Source of the DNA: Cupriavidus pinatubonensis
GTDB taxonomy: Bacteria; Pseudomonadota; Gammaproteobacteria; Burkholderiales; Burkholderiaceae
Length of the DNA stretch: 64,000 nucleotides
NCBI RefSeq assembly: GCF_019602855.1
Contig: NZ_CP080766.1
Location: 806,001-870,000, forward strand
Direction of reading: 5' to 3'
Part shown: positions 1 through 8,718 of the stretch, one piece after another
How positions within the stretch are numbered: the first letter of the stretch is position 1
Layout: each line of letters starts with the position of its first letter
Made by a program: the position numbers and the translations under genes
The notes under the pieces: model-generated
The model's input: only the letters and a program-made list of their open reading frames with translations
Databases searched by the model: none
What the model was told of the DNA's origin: nothing

Positions 1-71
1 TTGATAAAGCGCTGCTTGTTGACGGCACTTTTGTTGCCGCCGTTCTCACGCCTGTCGATGACCGTGCCCAT
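1..71 (-). CDS. yeaH: DUF444 family protein YeaH, N-terminal fragment
   Basis: Only the first 23 codons lie in the window; the gene runs off the left edge. Reading the minus strand from the ATG at 71 gives MGTVIDRRENGGNKSAV followed by NKQRF. This matches the start I recall for E. coli YeaH (a DUF444, von Willebrand-like protein), which has IDRR, then NGKNKS and NRQRF. It begins 37 bp after the stop of prkA on the same strand, the usual yeaG-yeaH order, so the two are probably co-transcribed. In enterobacteria the pair is linked to general stress and nitrogen starvation; its biochemical role is not settled. The call is firm because both motif and context agree, but most of the protein is unseen. 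Confidence 0.8.
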   Translation of the reverse strand, partial: MGTVIDRRENGGNKSAVNKQRFI

Positions 72-108
72 GTATATGCCTTCGAAAAGAGGCCTGGTTC
101 AGGCGCAG

Positions 109-2031
109 TTACGATGATTTTCTTACGCGCAGATACCACTCCACCAGCAGTCGGACTTGTTTCGGCGTATACCCCTTTTCGACCATGCGGTTGACGAAGT
201 TCTCGTGCTTCTCCTGGTCTTCGCGCGAAGACTTGGCGTTGAACGAGATGACCGGCAGGAGATCCTCGGTGGTGGAGAACATGCGCTTCTCGATCACCAT
301 CCTGAGCTTCTCGTAGCTGGTCCAGACCGGATTCTTGCCACCGTTGTGGGCTCTCGCGCGCAGCACGAAGTTGACGATCTCGTTGCGGAAGTCCTTGGGG
401 TTCGAGATACCCGCTGGCTTTTCCACTTTTTCCAGTTCGTCATTCAGCGCGTTGCGGTCGAGGATTTCGCCGGTATTCGGATCGCGGTATTCCTGGTCCT
501 GGATCCACAGGTCGGCGAACACCACGTAGCGGTCGAAGATGTTCTGCCCATACTCGGAATACGACTCCAGGTACGCCGTCTGGATCTCCTTGCCGATGAA
601 CTCGACGTACGGTGTAGTCAGGTACTCCTTGATATACGACAGCAGCTTCGCTTCCTGTTCCGGCGGGAACTGCTCGCGCTCGATCTGCTGTTCGAGCACG
701 TACAGCAGGTGCACCGGGTTGGCCGCGACTTCGGTGTTGTCGAAGTTGAAGACCTTGGACAAGACCTTGAACGCGAAGCGCGTCGACAGCCCGTTCATGC
801 CCTCGTCCACACCTGCATAGTCGCGATATTCCTGGTACGACTTCGCCTTCGGATCGACGTCCTTCAGGCTCTCGCCATCATAGACGCGCATCTTCGAGAA
901 GATGTTCGAGTTTTCGGGCTCCTTGATGCGCGTGAGCACCGCGAACTGCGCCATCATCTTCAGCGTGCTCGGCGCGTTCGGCGCCGCCGCCAGCGAACTG
1001 CTGCGCAACAGCTTGTCGTAGATTTTCACCTCTTCCGACACGCGCAGGCAGTACGGCACCTTGACGATGTAGATGCGGTCGAGGAAAGCCTCGTTGTTCT
1101 TGTCCTGCTTGAACGTCTGCCACTCGGCCTCGTTCGAGTGCGCCAGGATGATGCCGTCGAACGGAATCGCCCCGAAGCCCTCCGTGCCCTTGTAGTTGCC
1201 CTCCTGCGTGGCGGTCAGCATGGGGTGCAGCACCTTGATCGGCGCCTTGAACATTTCCACGAACTCGAGCAGGCCGCGGTTGGCCAGGCACAGGCCGCCG
1301 GAATACGAGTAGGCGTCAGGATCGTCCTGCGGGAAATCCTCGAGCTTGCGAATATCCACCTTGCCGACGAGCGAGGAGATGTCCTGGTTGTTCTCGTCGC
1401 CCGGTTCGGTCTTCGAGATCGCAATCTGCGACAGCACCGACGGACGCAGCTTGACCACGCGGAACCGCGTGATGTCGCCATTGAACTCTTGCAGGCGCTT
1501 CACCGCCCACGGAGATGGAATGGTGCTCAGGTAGCGGAGCGGAATGCCATAGTCCTCTTCCAGAATCTTGCCATCTTCCTCCGGCGAGAAAAGACCGAGC
1601 GGAGATTCATGGATCGGCGAACCCTTCAGCGCGTAGATGGGTACCTCTTCCATCAACGCCTTCAGTTTCTCCGCCAGCGAAGACTTGCCGCCACCAGGAG
1701 GCCCGAGCAGATACAGGATCTGCTTGCGCTCTTCCAGGCCCTGCGCGGCATGCTTGAAGAACGCGACGATCTGCTCGATCGTGTCCTCCATGCCGTAGAA
1801 ATCGCGGAAGGCCGGATAAACCCTGATGACCTTGTTGAAGAAGAGTCGGGACAGGCGCGGATCATGGTGGGTGTCCACCAGCTCCGGCTGACCGATCGCG
1901 GCGAGCATGCGCTCGGCCGCAGTCGCATAGGCAGTCGGATCCTTCTTGCAGATATCCAGGTACTCCTGGATGCTGTATTCCTCTTCCTTGCGAGCTTCGA
2001 AACGCGTGGCGTAATGGCCGAAAATGTCCAT
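109..2031 (-). CDS. prkA: PrkA family serine protein kinase (YeaG)
   Basis: The 640-residue product has the expected PrkA length (E. coli YeaG is about 644). It has an AAA-type N-terminal part with a Walker A motif GPPGGGKSS at about residues 110-118 and a C-terminal PrkA kinase-like domain. The family are cytoplasmic serine kinases or AAA proteases tied to stress, stationary phase and nitrogen starvation, usually co-transcribed with yeaH and a spoVR-like gene. Here a yeaH start follows 37 bp downstream. The ATG at 2031 has a GTGAGGA ribosome site just upstream. The upstream 400 bp hold no other gene, so the promoter lies there. A 642-residue ORF on the opposite strand is a codon-bias shadow. 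Confidence 0.93.
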   Translation of the reverse strand: MDIFGHYATRFEARKEEEYSIQEYLDICKKDPTAYATAAERMLAAIGQPELVDTHHDPRLSRLFFNKVIRVYPAFRDFYGMEDTIEQIVAFFKHAAQGLEERKQILYLLGPPGGGKSSLAEKLKALMEEVPIYALKGSPIHESPLGLFSPEEDGKILEEDYGIPLRYLSTIPSPWAVKRLQEFNGDITRFRVVKLRPSVLSQIAISKTEPGDENNQDISSLVGKVDIRKLEDFPQDDPDAYSYSGGLCLANRGLLEFVEMFKAPIKVLHPMLTATQEGNYKGTEGFGAIPFDGIILAHSNEAEWQTFKQDKNNEAFLDRIYIVKVPYCLRVSEEVKIYDKLLRSSSLAAAPNAPSTLKMMAQFAVLTRIKEPENSNIFSKMRVYDGESLKDVDPKAKSYQEYRDYAGVDEGMNGLSTRFAFKVLSKVFNFDNTEVAANPVHLLYVLEQQIEREQFPPEQEAKLLSYIKEYLTTPYVEFIGKEIQTAYLESYSEYGQNIFDRYVVFADLWIQDQEYRDPNTGEILDRNALNDELEKVEKPAGISNPKDFRNEIVNFVLRARAHNGGKNPVWTSYEKLRMVIEKRMFSTTEDLLPVISFNAKSSREDQEKHENFVNRMVEKGYTPKQVRLLVEWYLRVRKSS

Positions 2032-2434
2032 TCCTCACTCCCGTCAGAGTCCTCATCCGAGGTCAAGGCACTGCTACTCCCCTGAGGCTTCGCGTCAGCT
2101 TTCGCGGTCCACCACCCCGGCTTGGCGACCTGGTCATGTTGCGAAGTCTTTACTTCATCATAGTCAAATAACGGCGAGGGTGGAGCTCTAGTTGACGATT
2201 CGCATGTATGTAAGCAACGGCATTACCAACCAGAAAACACCACATTTGAACCAGAGCGCTTCCTCGCGCGCGACGGGCCATTGACTATGGCTTGTGACAA
2301 ACCTTACACCTTTCTGCCCTAGCCTGCACAGACGGTTTTGTAACCAGTACACAAAAAAGGCCAGCGATTTCGCCGGCCTTTTGCTGAGGTTTTCGCGGCG
2401 TGCATCAGCACACGCCGACTGCTGATGACAGCAC
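2032..2434. other. gene-free spacer upstream of prkA
   Basis: This stretch of about 400 bp separates the prkA start (minus) from the stop of the acyl-CoA dehydrogenase gene (minus). It holds the terminator described at 2353-2383 and should hold the prkA promoter. I could not single out a convincing -35/-10 pair or any coding sequence. Confidence 0.5.
2353..2383 (-). terminator. Rho-independent terminator of the 2435-8378 operon
   Basis: Read on the minus strand, AAAAGGCC and GGCGAAATCGC form a stem with CGCTGGCC followed by TTTTTT. It lies 50-80 bp after the acyl-CoA dehydrogenase stop at 2435, at the expected 3' end of the five-gene minus-strand operon. Confidence 0.75.
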
Positions 2435-3625
2435 TCAGAGCGTGCGTGCGACCAGCTCTTTCATGATCTCGTTCGAGCCACCGTAGATCTTGCCGACACG
2501 CGCATTCGCGTACATGCGTGCAATCGGGTATTCGAGCATATAGCCGTAGCCGCCATGCAACTGCAGGCACTCGTCGATGATTTCGCAGTTGCGTTGCGTG
2601 CACCACCACTTGGCCATTGCCGCGGTCGCTGCGTCGAGCTTGCCTTCCATCAGCCGCACCATGCAGTCGTTCACGAACGTGGCCGCGATGGTCGCATTGG
2701 TCTTGCACTCAGCCAGTTTGAAACGCGTGTTCTGCAAGTCGAGCAACGGCTGACCGAACACCTTGCGCTCGCGCACATAGTCGGTCGTCAGCTCGATGGC
2801 GCGCTGCATGCTCGCCACCGCACCAAGGGCGATGATCATCCGCTCCTGCGGCAACTGCTGCATGAGCTGGTAGAAGCCTTGCCCCTCCTGCTCGCCGAGC
2901 AGGTTCTCGCAAGGTACCAGCACGTCGTCGAAGAACAGCTCGGCAGTATCCTGGCCTTTCTGTCCGATCTTCTCCAGGATGCGGCCGCGACGGAACCCCG
3001 GCAGATCACGGGTCTCCACCATGATCAGCGACACCCCGCGCGTGCCGGCTTCCGGATCGGTCTTCGCAATCAGGCAGACCAGGTCGGCGTGATACCCGTT
3101 GGTAATGAAAGTCTTTGCACCGTTGATGCGATAGCAATCCCCGTTTTCTGTCTTCTCGCGCACCGCGCGGGTGCGTACCGATTTGAGGTCCGAGCCGGCA
3201 CCTGGTTCCGACATGGCGATCGCCGCCACCATTTCGCCGCTGGCCATCTGTGGCAGCCATTTCTCCTTCTGCGCCTGTGTGCCGTAGTTGAGCAAGTAGT
3301 GGGCCACGATGCCGCTATGCACGTTATTGCCCAGGCTGGTGCAGATGCCGCGCGCCATTTCCTGCGTGATGACGGCCTCGTGCGCAAAGGTGCCACCACC
3401 GCCGCCGTATTCCTCGGGGATGCTCGCGCACAGCAGGCCGATCTGGCCGGCACGGCGCCAGACGTCGCGGTCGATATAGCCCTGCTCGGCCCAGCGCGAT
3501 TCGTTCGGCGCCAGTTCACGTTCGACAAAGCGCCGCACCGTGTCCCGGAACAGGACCAGGTCTTCGGTCATCCAGGGGGCCTCGGTGGAGGCAGCGGCGG
3601 TGGCATTCAGTTCGGGAGATCCCAT
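2435..3625 (-). CDS. acyl-CoA dehydrogenase, long-chain (LCAD-like) type
   Basis: This 396-residue FAD enzyme would oxidise an acyl-CoA to the 2-enoyl-CoA and pass electrons to ETF. It has the SEPGAGSD flavin/substrate motif near residues 137-144, QLHGGYGY near 365, and the C-terminal IYGGSNEIMKELVAR segment. The last is close to the end of mammalian LCAD, where a Gly replaces the catalytic Glu of MCAD. The LPQER segment near residue 257 supplies the LCAD-type catalytic Glu. It is the last gene of a minus-strand operon (Bug, ligase, Bug, crotonase, dehydrogenase), 165 bp after the crotonase and followed by a terminator. The substrate is unknown; the neighbouring PaaG-like protein suggests a branched, cyclic or otherwise unusual acid. 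Confidence 0.9.
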   Translation of the reverse strand: MGSPELNATAAASTEAPWMTEDLVLFRDTVRRFVERELAPNESRWAEQGYIDRDVWRRAGQIGLLCASIPEEYGGGGGTFAHEAVITQEMARGICTSLGNNVHSGIVAHYLLNYGTQAQKEKWLPQMASGEMVAAIAMSEPGAGSDLKSVRTRAVREKTENGDCYRINGAKTFITNGYHADLVCLIAKTDPEAGTRGVSLIMVETRDLPGFRRGRILEKIGQKGQDTAELFFDDVLVPCENLLGEQEGQGFYQLMQQLPQERMIIALGAVASMQRAIELTTDYVRERKVFGQPLLDLQNTRFKLAECKTNATIAATFVNDCMVRLMEGKLDAATAAMAKWWCTQRNCEIIDECLQLHGGYGYMLEYPIARMYANARVGKIYGGSNEIMKELVARTL

Positions 3626-3790
3626 GATGTGTATCGACTTCGAAATGCAAAGGGAAAAGGAGGACAGGCGGCATTACCGCTGTCGCGCCTCTATATAGAT
3701 AGGCGTATTTCGTTGAAGCCTTGCGAGGTGGGCGCCTGTCCGCCATACCGCAGCGCAGCATGCCGCACGCACCCTGTTGCTTCGCAGGAC

Positions 3791-4570
3791 TTAGTCAGGC
3801 CAGCGATAACGCGGCGGCTGCTTGGACAGGAAGCGATTCGCGGCCTCCTGGCGGTATTCCGTGGCGAACGCGATGCCCTGGCCGTCCGCCTCCATGGCCA
3901 GTATGCTGTGCAGGTCCTGGTTCAGCGACGCATTGAGCGCCTTCTTGGTTAGCGCCAGCGCAACGGGCGAGGCCTCGGTGAAGGCGCGGGCCATCGCACG
4001 GGCGCGCTCCTGCAGGCTGTCTGCTGGCACGATCTCCATGACGATGCCCTGCTCCTGGGCCGCCTCGGCGTTGAGCTCGCGCATCGAGAACATCAGCGCC
4101 TTGGCGCGCTGGAGGCCGACCATGCGAGGCAATGTGTAAAAAACGCCACAATCCGGAATCAAACCCAGACGCAGGAACGGCAACCCGAACCGGGCACGCG
4201 GGGTGGCCAGGATGATGTCGGCGGTGAGCGCCAGGCTGAATCCCGCCCCAAAAGCCGCGCCATCGACCGCGGAAATGACAGGAATCTCGAGATTGATCAG
4301 CGTCTCGAGCCACGGATGGATATTGCCCAGCCGCTGGCGCCCCTGCGCTGCGCTGATCTCGCCCTGCATGGAGCTGATGTCCCCGCCCGAGCAGAAATCG
4401 GTGCCGGCACCAGTCAGGATCAGCGCGCGCACGCTGGTGTCCTGGCGCAGCTCGTGCATCACATCGCCGATTTCGCGGCGCATGACGCCGTTCAGCGCAT
4501 TCTTGCGGGCCGGGTAATCGAGCGTAAGGGTGGCAATGCCGTCTTCCACGGCATAGCGAATCGTTTCCAT
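3791..4570 (-). CDS. enoyl-CoA hydratase/isomerase family protein, PaaG-like
   Basis: This is a 259-residue crotonase-fold protein. The oxyanion-hole segments FCSGGD (about 57-62) and AFGAGF (about 105-110) are present. Where classical hydratases have Glu in FGQPE, this protein reads FGLPF; it then has LIPDCG, like the Asp-bearing IPDSG of PaaG-type isomerases. It may therefore be an isomerase or ring-modifying enzyme, not a simple hydratase. I chose the ATG at 4570 because GGAG sits about 7 nt upstream; an in-frame ATG at 4582 would add four residues. It lies 31 bp after a Bug gene in the operon. Confidence 0.85.
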   Translation of the reverse strand: METIRYAVEDGIATLTLDYPARKNALNGVMRREIGDVMHELRQDTSVRALILTGAGTDFCSGGDISSMQGEISAAQGRQRLGNIHPWLETLINLEIPVISAVDGAAFGAGFSLALTADIILATPRARFGLPFLRLGLIPDCGVFYTLPRMVGLQRAKALMFSMRELNAEAAQEQGIVMEIVPADSLQERARAMARAFTEASPVALALTKKALNASLNQDLHSILAMEADGQGIAFATEYRQEAANRFLSKQPPRYRWPD

Positions 4571-4613
4571 TGATGACTCCATGTAATGCTGCGGTTCGAT
4601 GCCTGACTGGCGC

Positions 4614-5594
4614 TCAGTCCAGCTGGATATGCGCGTCGCGTACGATCTTGGCCCACTTGGGCATGTCGCCCGACACCACGGCGGCCAGCTCCTGCGGCGC
4701 GGAACCGACTGGCTGAAGGCCCATGCCGGCCAGCTTCTGGGTGATCTCGGGCAGCTTCACGATGCGGGCGGTTTCGGCGGCCAGGCGTGCGGTCACGTCC
4801 TTCGGGGTGTTGGCGGGCAGAAAAAGCGCAAACCAGCCGCTCGGCTCGAAGCCCTGCAGGCCCTGCTCGGCGAACGTCGCCACGTTCGGAATAGCCTTGT
4901 AGCGCTGCGTGCCCGTAATGCCGAGGATCTTGAACTTGCCGCTGGTCAGGTACGGATACGCCGACGTCACATCGACGAATGCCGAATCGACTTGGCCGCC
5001 GAGCAAGTCGTTGAGCAGCGGTGCCGCGCCCTTGTACGGAATGTGCGTCAGCTCGATGCCAGCCTGTTGCCGCAACAGTTCGCCGTGCAGGTGCGACGAC
5101 GTGCCGTTGCCATACGAGCCATAGCTGAGCTTGCCGGCCTTCGCCTGCGCGATGAACTCGCGCATCGTGTTGGCCTGCACGCGGTTGGGCACCACGAACA
5201 GATCCGACGACTTGGCGATCAGCGAAACCGGCGTGAAATCCTTGTTCACGTCATACGGCGTACGCTTGTACAGGCTCGGCGACTGGATCAGCGCCGTGAT
5301 GGCCAGCAGCACCGTGTAGCCATCGGGTGTCGCCTTCGCGACGATGTCGTTGCCGAGCATGCCGCTCGCGCCGGGCTTATTGTCGACCACCACCGGCTGG
5401 CCCCACGCCTCGGCCAGCCGCTGGCCGATCATGCGGCCCACGGTATCGGTGCCGCCGCCGGCCGGGTATGGCACGACCATACGGATCGGCTTGCTGGGGT
5501 AGTTCTGGGCCACTGCCTGGCCCACGTTGCCAAGCATGGCGGCGCCCGCCAGGGTGCCGGCCTGCGCCAGCCAGGTTCGTCTGCTCTTCTGCAT
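4614..5594 (-). CDS. Bug/TctC-family periplasmic solute-binding receptor
   Basis: The 326-residue product belongs to the tripartite tricarboxylate transporter receptor (Bug) family, which binds carboxylates in the periplasm. From the ATG at 5594 it starts MQKSRRTWLAQAG, a twin-arginine-like signal region ending near AVAQN. The family hallmark YPSKPIRMVVPYPAGGG, then VVVDNKPGASG and ATPDGYT, follow. The reading frame stays open upstream to 5789, but that extension overlaps the ligase gene and precedes the signal peptide, so I rejected it. No TctA/TctB membrane partner is present. It sits 38 bp after the CoA-ligase gene, suggesting it collects the acid that the ligase activates. Confidence 0.92.
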   Translation of the reverse strand: MQKSRRTWLAQAGTLAGAAMLGNVGQAVAQNYPSKPIRMVVPYPAGGGTDTVGRMIGQRLAEAWGQPVVVDNKPGASGMLGNDIVAKATPDGYTVLLAITALIQSPSLYKRTPYDVNKDFTPVSLIAKSSDLFVVPNRVQANTMREFIAQAKAGKLSYGSYGNGTSSHLHGELLRQQAGIELTHIPYKGAAPLLNDLLGGQVDSAFVDVTSAYPYLTSGKFKILGITGTQRYKAIPNVATFAEQGLQGFEPSGWFALFLPANTPKDVTARLAAETARIVKLPEITQKLAGMGLQPVGSAPQELAAVVSGDMPKWAKIVRDAHIQLD

Positions 5595-5632
5595 GATGCT
5601 GTCTCTCTCCAAAACTCTGTCTTGGTCCGGTC

Positions 5633-7381
5633 TCACCGGCCTTCCGTGCCCGTCTTGCCCAGGCCCGCCGGTTGCATAGCCTCTTCCTGCAGCGCGCGCC
5701 ACTGGATCTTGCCCGTGGCCGACTTGGGCAGGGCGTCGACGAATTCGACGATGCGCGGCACCTTGTAGGCAGCCAGACGCTCGCGGCACCAGGCCATGAT
5801 GCGTTCCGGGTCAGCCTCTGGCGTGCCGCGCGATTCCGCACGCAGCGCCACGACGGCCTTGACCGTTTCGCCACGATGGTCATCGCGCGCGGCGATCACG
5901 CAAGCCTCGTGGATCGCCGGATGCCCGTACAGCAGGTTCTCCACCTCGGCCGGCCAGACCTTGAAGCCCGACGCGTTGATCATCCGCTTGAGGCGATCGC
6001 GCATGAAGAAGTAGCCCTCTTCATCCATGAAGCCCAGGTCGCCCGTGCGCAGGAAGCGCTTGCCGTCGATCTCGATGAACGACTCTTCGTTGGCCTCCGG
6101 GTTGTTCCAGTAGCCGAGCATCACCTGCGCGCCATGGGCGACGATCTCGCCGATCTCGCCTTGCGGCAGTTCGGCCAGCGTTTCCGGGTCGACTACCCGA
6201 GCGTCCACACCGAAGGTGGCGATGCCCAGGCATTCGCGCTTGGGCTTCTGACGGGGGTTCGACAGCAGGAACGACGCCGTCTCGGTCATGCCGTAGGCCT
6301 CGACGTAGGGCAGGCCGAAGCGCTCCTGCAGCATATTGGCCACGGCATCGGGCATGGCCGCACCGCCACCGCCGAGGAACGCCAGGCTGGACAGGTCGCG
6401 TTGCGTCACGCCGGGCTGTGCGAAAAAGTCCACCAGCATCGCCGGCGGCGCGCCCCATACCGAGACACGATAGCGCTCGATCAGGTCGGCGGCGAGCGAG
6501 CGCTCCCAGCGCGGCATCAGCACCACGGTGGCGCCGAGGTAGATCGGCGAATGCATGCAGTTCTGCATGCCGAGCAGGTGGAACATGGGGGCCACCGCCA
6601 GGACCACCGCCTCCGGCGTACTGCTGCGCCACACCTGCGAGCCCACCGCGGAACTCATCATGGTGCCGTGGGTATGCATGCAGCCCTTGGGGTTACCGGT
6701 CGTGCCGGACGTGTAGGCCAGCATGCACAGCGTGTCGTAGCCGGCCTCGTGCGGACGTGGCAGTTGGCCGGCATTGCAAGCGGCCTCCCATGTGACGGGC
6801 ATCGCACCGCTCGGTGCCGCGCTCAGCGCGGGCGCCGGCTCGCGCAGCCAGGCCGGCACGGGCAGGCCACCGTCGTCATGCAGCATGCCCGCATAGTGGT
6901 GCACGATCACATGGCGCAATGCCTTGCCGTGCAACGGGGCAACGCGGTCGTACAGTTCGCTGCCGCAGAACACGGCCACGGCGCCACTGTCGGCGACCAC
7001 GTGTTCGAGTTCGGCCTCCAGCCACATCGGGTTGGCCGGAACGACCACGGCCTCGGCGCGCAGGATGGCGTAGTAGGCCGCGATGAACTGCGGGCAGTTC
7101 TGGCTGAACAGCACCACCCGGTCCCCGGGCTGGATGCCGCAGGTGTGCTGCAGATAGCCAGCCATGCGCTCGACCTCGTCGAGCAGCGCGGCGTAGGAAA
7201 TCGCGGCGCCGAAGTACTGGATCGCGGTCTTGTCGGGATAGCGGCGCGCGGCCACCTCCAGGTTGTAGAACAGGCTGGTACGCGGCGCATGCAGCGACGC
7301 CGGCAAGCCGGCGGGCCAGGCGGGGGAACGGTAAGGCTGGGAGGTACTGGCGGACTTCATGTCAGGCAAAGGCTCAGTCAA
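5633..7381 (-). CDS. AMP-dependent acyl-CoA synthetase
   Basis: This is a 582-residue ANL-superfamily ligase that forms an acyl-adenylate and then the acyl-CoA. The A3 motif TSGTTGNPKG is at about 221-230 and YGMTET at about 362. LRTGDLGFMDEEGYFFMRDR and the FKVWPAEVE hinge follow, and the catalytic Lys is in SATGK near 556. All key residues are present. The ATG at 7381 overlaps the stop of the upstream Bug gene (7374) by 8 nt, implying translational coupling; an alternative Met at 7360 would leave a 13-bp gap. The substrate is probably a medium or aromatic carboxylate but cannot be read from sequence. Confidence 0.92.
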   Translation of the reverse strand: MTEPLPDMKSASTSQPYRSPAWPAGLPASLHAPRTSLFYNLEVAARRYPDKTAIQYFGAAISYAALLDEVERMAGYLQHTCGIQPGDRVVLFSQNCPQFIAAYYAILRAEAVVVPANPMWLEAELEHVVADSGAVAVFCGSELYDRVAPLHGKALRHVIVHHYAGMLHDDGGLPVPAWLREPAPALSAAPSGAMPVTWEAACNAGQLPRPHEAGYDTLCMLAYTSGTTGNPKGCMHTHGTMMSSAVGSQVWRSSTPEAVVLAVAPMFHLLGMQNCMHSPIYLGATVVLMPRWERSLAADLIERYRVSVWGAPPAMLVDFFAQPGVTQRDLSSLAFLGGGGAAMPDAVANMLQERFGLPYVEAYGMTETASFLLSNPRQKPKRECLGIATFGVDARVVDPETLAELPQGEIGEIVAHGAQVMLGYWNNPEANEESFIEIDGKRFLRTGDLGFMDEEGYFFMRDRLKRMINASGFKVWPAEVENLLYGHPAIHEACVIAARDDHRGETVKAVVALRAESRGTPEADPERIMAWCRERLAAYKVPRIVEFVDALPKSATGKIQWRALQEEAMQPAGLGKTGTEGR

Positions 7382-8378
7382 GACGAATGTTGTGGGTACG
7401 GATCACCTTGCCCCAGCGTACGTAGTCGGACTGCACGGTCTGGGCAAAGGCATCGGGCGTGCTGCCGGTCAGGATCACGCCCAGTTCGTTCATGCGCGCG
7501 CGCACCGCAGGGTCGGCAAGCACCTTGTTGACGTCGGCCGAGAACTTCTCGACGATCGCGCGCGGCGTGGCGGCCGGCAGCAGCAGGCCGAACCAGCCGA
7601 GCGAATCCATGCCGGCGATGCCGGCTTCCTTGAATGTCGGCACATCAGGCAGTTGCGGCGAACGCGAAGCACCCGTCACGGCAAGCGCGCGCAGGCGCCC
7701 GGAGGCGTTATGCGGTTTGGCGCCCATTACGGAGATCACCGCCGATGGCACTTGGCCGCCGAGCAGGTCGTTCAACTCAGGCGCCTCGCCCTTGTAGGAG
7801 ACATGGATCATGTCCAGCTTGGCGGTCTCGTTGAAGATCTCGCCGTAGAGATGGCCGCTCGAACCGGTGCCGTACGAGCCGAAGGAATACTGTTTAGGCT
7901 TGGCGCGCACCAGCGCAATGAATTCCTTCAGGTTCGTGGCTGGCACTGCGCCGTTGACGGCGAACACGAGGTTCGTGGTACCAAGCTCAGACACGGGCGC
8001 GAAATCCTTCACCGGGTCGAACGGGGCCTTGGTGTAAAGACTCGGCGCCTGCACGAGCGTCGTGATGGTGAGCAGTGCGGTGTAGCCGTCCGGCTCGGCG
8101 CGTGCCACCACTTCCGAGCCGATCATACTGCTGGCGCCAGGGCGGTTCTCCACCACGACGGGACGCTTCCAGGCCTTGCCCAGACCGTCGGCAATGGCAC
8201 GCGCCAGGACGTCAGTCGCCCCGCCGGCCGGATAAGGAACCACCAGGCGCACGGATTTCGACGGGAAGGCCACTTGCGCCATCGCCGAACCGGCGCCCAG
8301 CAAGCCGGTTGCGACCCCGCCCAATGCCAGCAACCCGGCACCAAGACGCTGCAATGCACTACGACGATTTGCCTGCAT
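7374..8378 (-). CDS. Bug/TctC-family periplasmic solute-binding receptor
   Basis: This 334-residue receptor is the first gene of the minus-strand acyl-CoA operon. The ATG at 8378 gives MQANRRSALQRLGAG and a signal peptide ending near AMAQV. The family motif FPSKSVRLVVPYPAGGATD then follows. The longer open frame to 8561 encodes low-complexity sequence before the signal peptide and was not used. The operon carries a second Bug gene at 4614-5594, so two receptors of different specificity may serve one pathway. No permease genes are nearby. The divergent AraC regulator starts at 8719. Confidence 0.92.
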   Translation of the reverse strand: MQANRRSALQRLGAGLLALGGVATGLLGAGSAMAQVAFPSKSVRLVVPYPAGGATDVLARAIADGLGKAWKRPVVVENRPGASSMIGSEVVARAEPDGYTALLTITTLVQAPSLYTKAPFDPVKDFAPVSELGTTNLVFAVNGAVPATNLKEFIALVRAKPKQYSFGSYGTGSSGHLYGEIFNETAKLDMIHVSYKGEAPELNDLLGGQVPSAVISVMGAKPHNASGRLRALAVTGASRSPQLPDVPTFKEAGIAGMDSLGWFGLLLPAATPRAIVEKFSADVNKVLADPAVRARMNELGVILTGSTPDAFAQTVQSDYVRWGKVIRTHNIRLD

Positions 8379-8718
8379 GTGGTTGTCTCCTTTGTGTTTT
8401 TGGTTCGCGGCGAAGGGCTCTGCCCGTTTTGCTGACGCCGGCGATGTATCCGTTGGCGTGGCCGTGTCCGGCTTGCCGGTGGCGGTCCGTTCGGTGCGGA
8501 CCTTTCCACAGCGAGAGGGTGCGCGATGGGAGGTGGTCCGGACAATGACCAGACGACCCAAAATGATTGGCCGAATCGCTCAGTTGAAAGGCAGGCTTTG
8601 GCAAATCCCGATTGTGCGGTGCGACCCGACCGCGATAAGGTCTGCCTCAGGCCACCATGCCGCCAGTCCGCCATTGCCAGGGCAATGCCCGGCGCGCCCC
8701 AACACGACGAGGAGACTC
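8379..8718. promoter_or_regulatory. divergent promoter region, Bug operon / AraC gene
   Basis: These 340 bp lie between the divergent starts at 8378 and 8719, the usual arrangement for an AraC regulator and its target. The AraC side has a GACGAGGAG ribosome site at about 8706-8714. No clear operator or -35/-10 pair was identified. Open frames crossing it are extensions of the flanking genes. Confidence 0.5.

Noticed and set aside
157..2085. 642-codon open frame antisense to prkA
   Set aside because: It is Arg/Leu/Val/Asp-rich with no domain signature and lies exactly opposite a complete PrkA gene; high-GC codon bias keeps the frame open.
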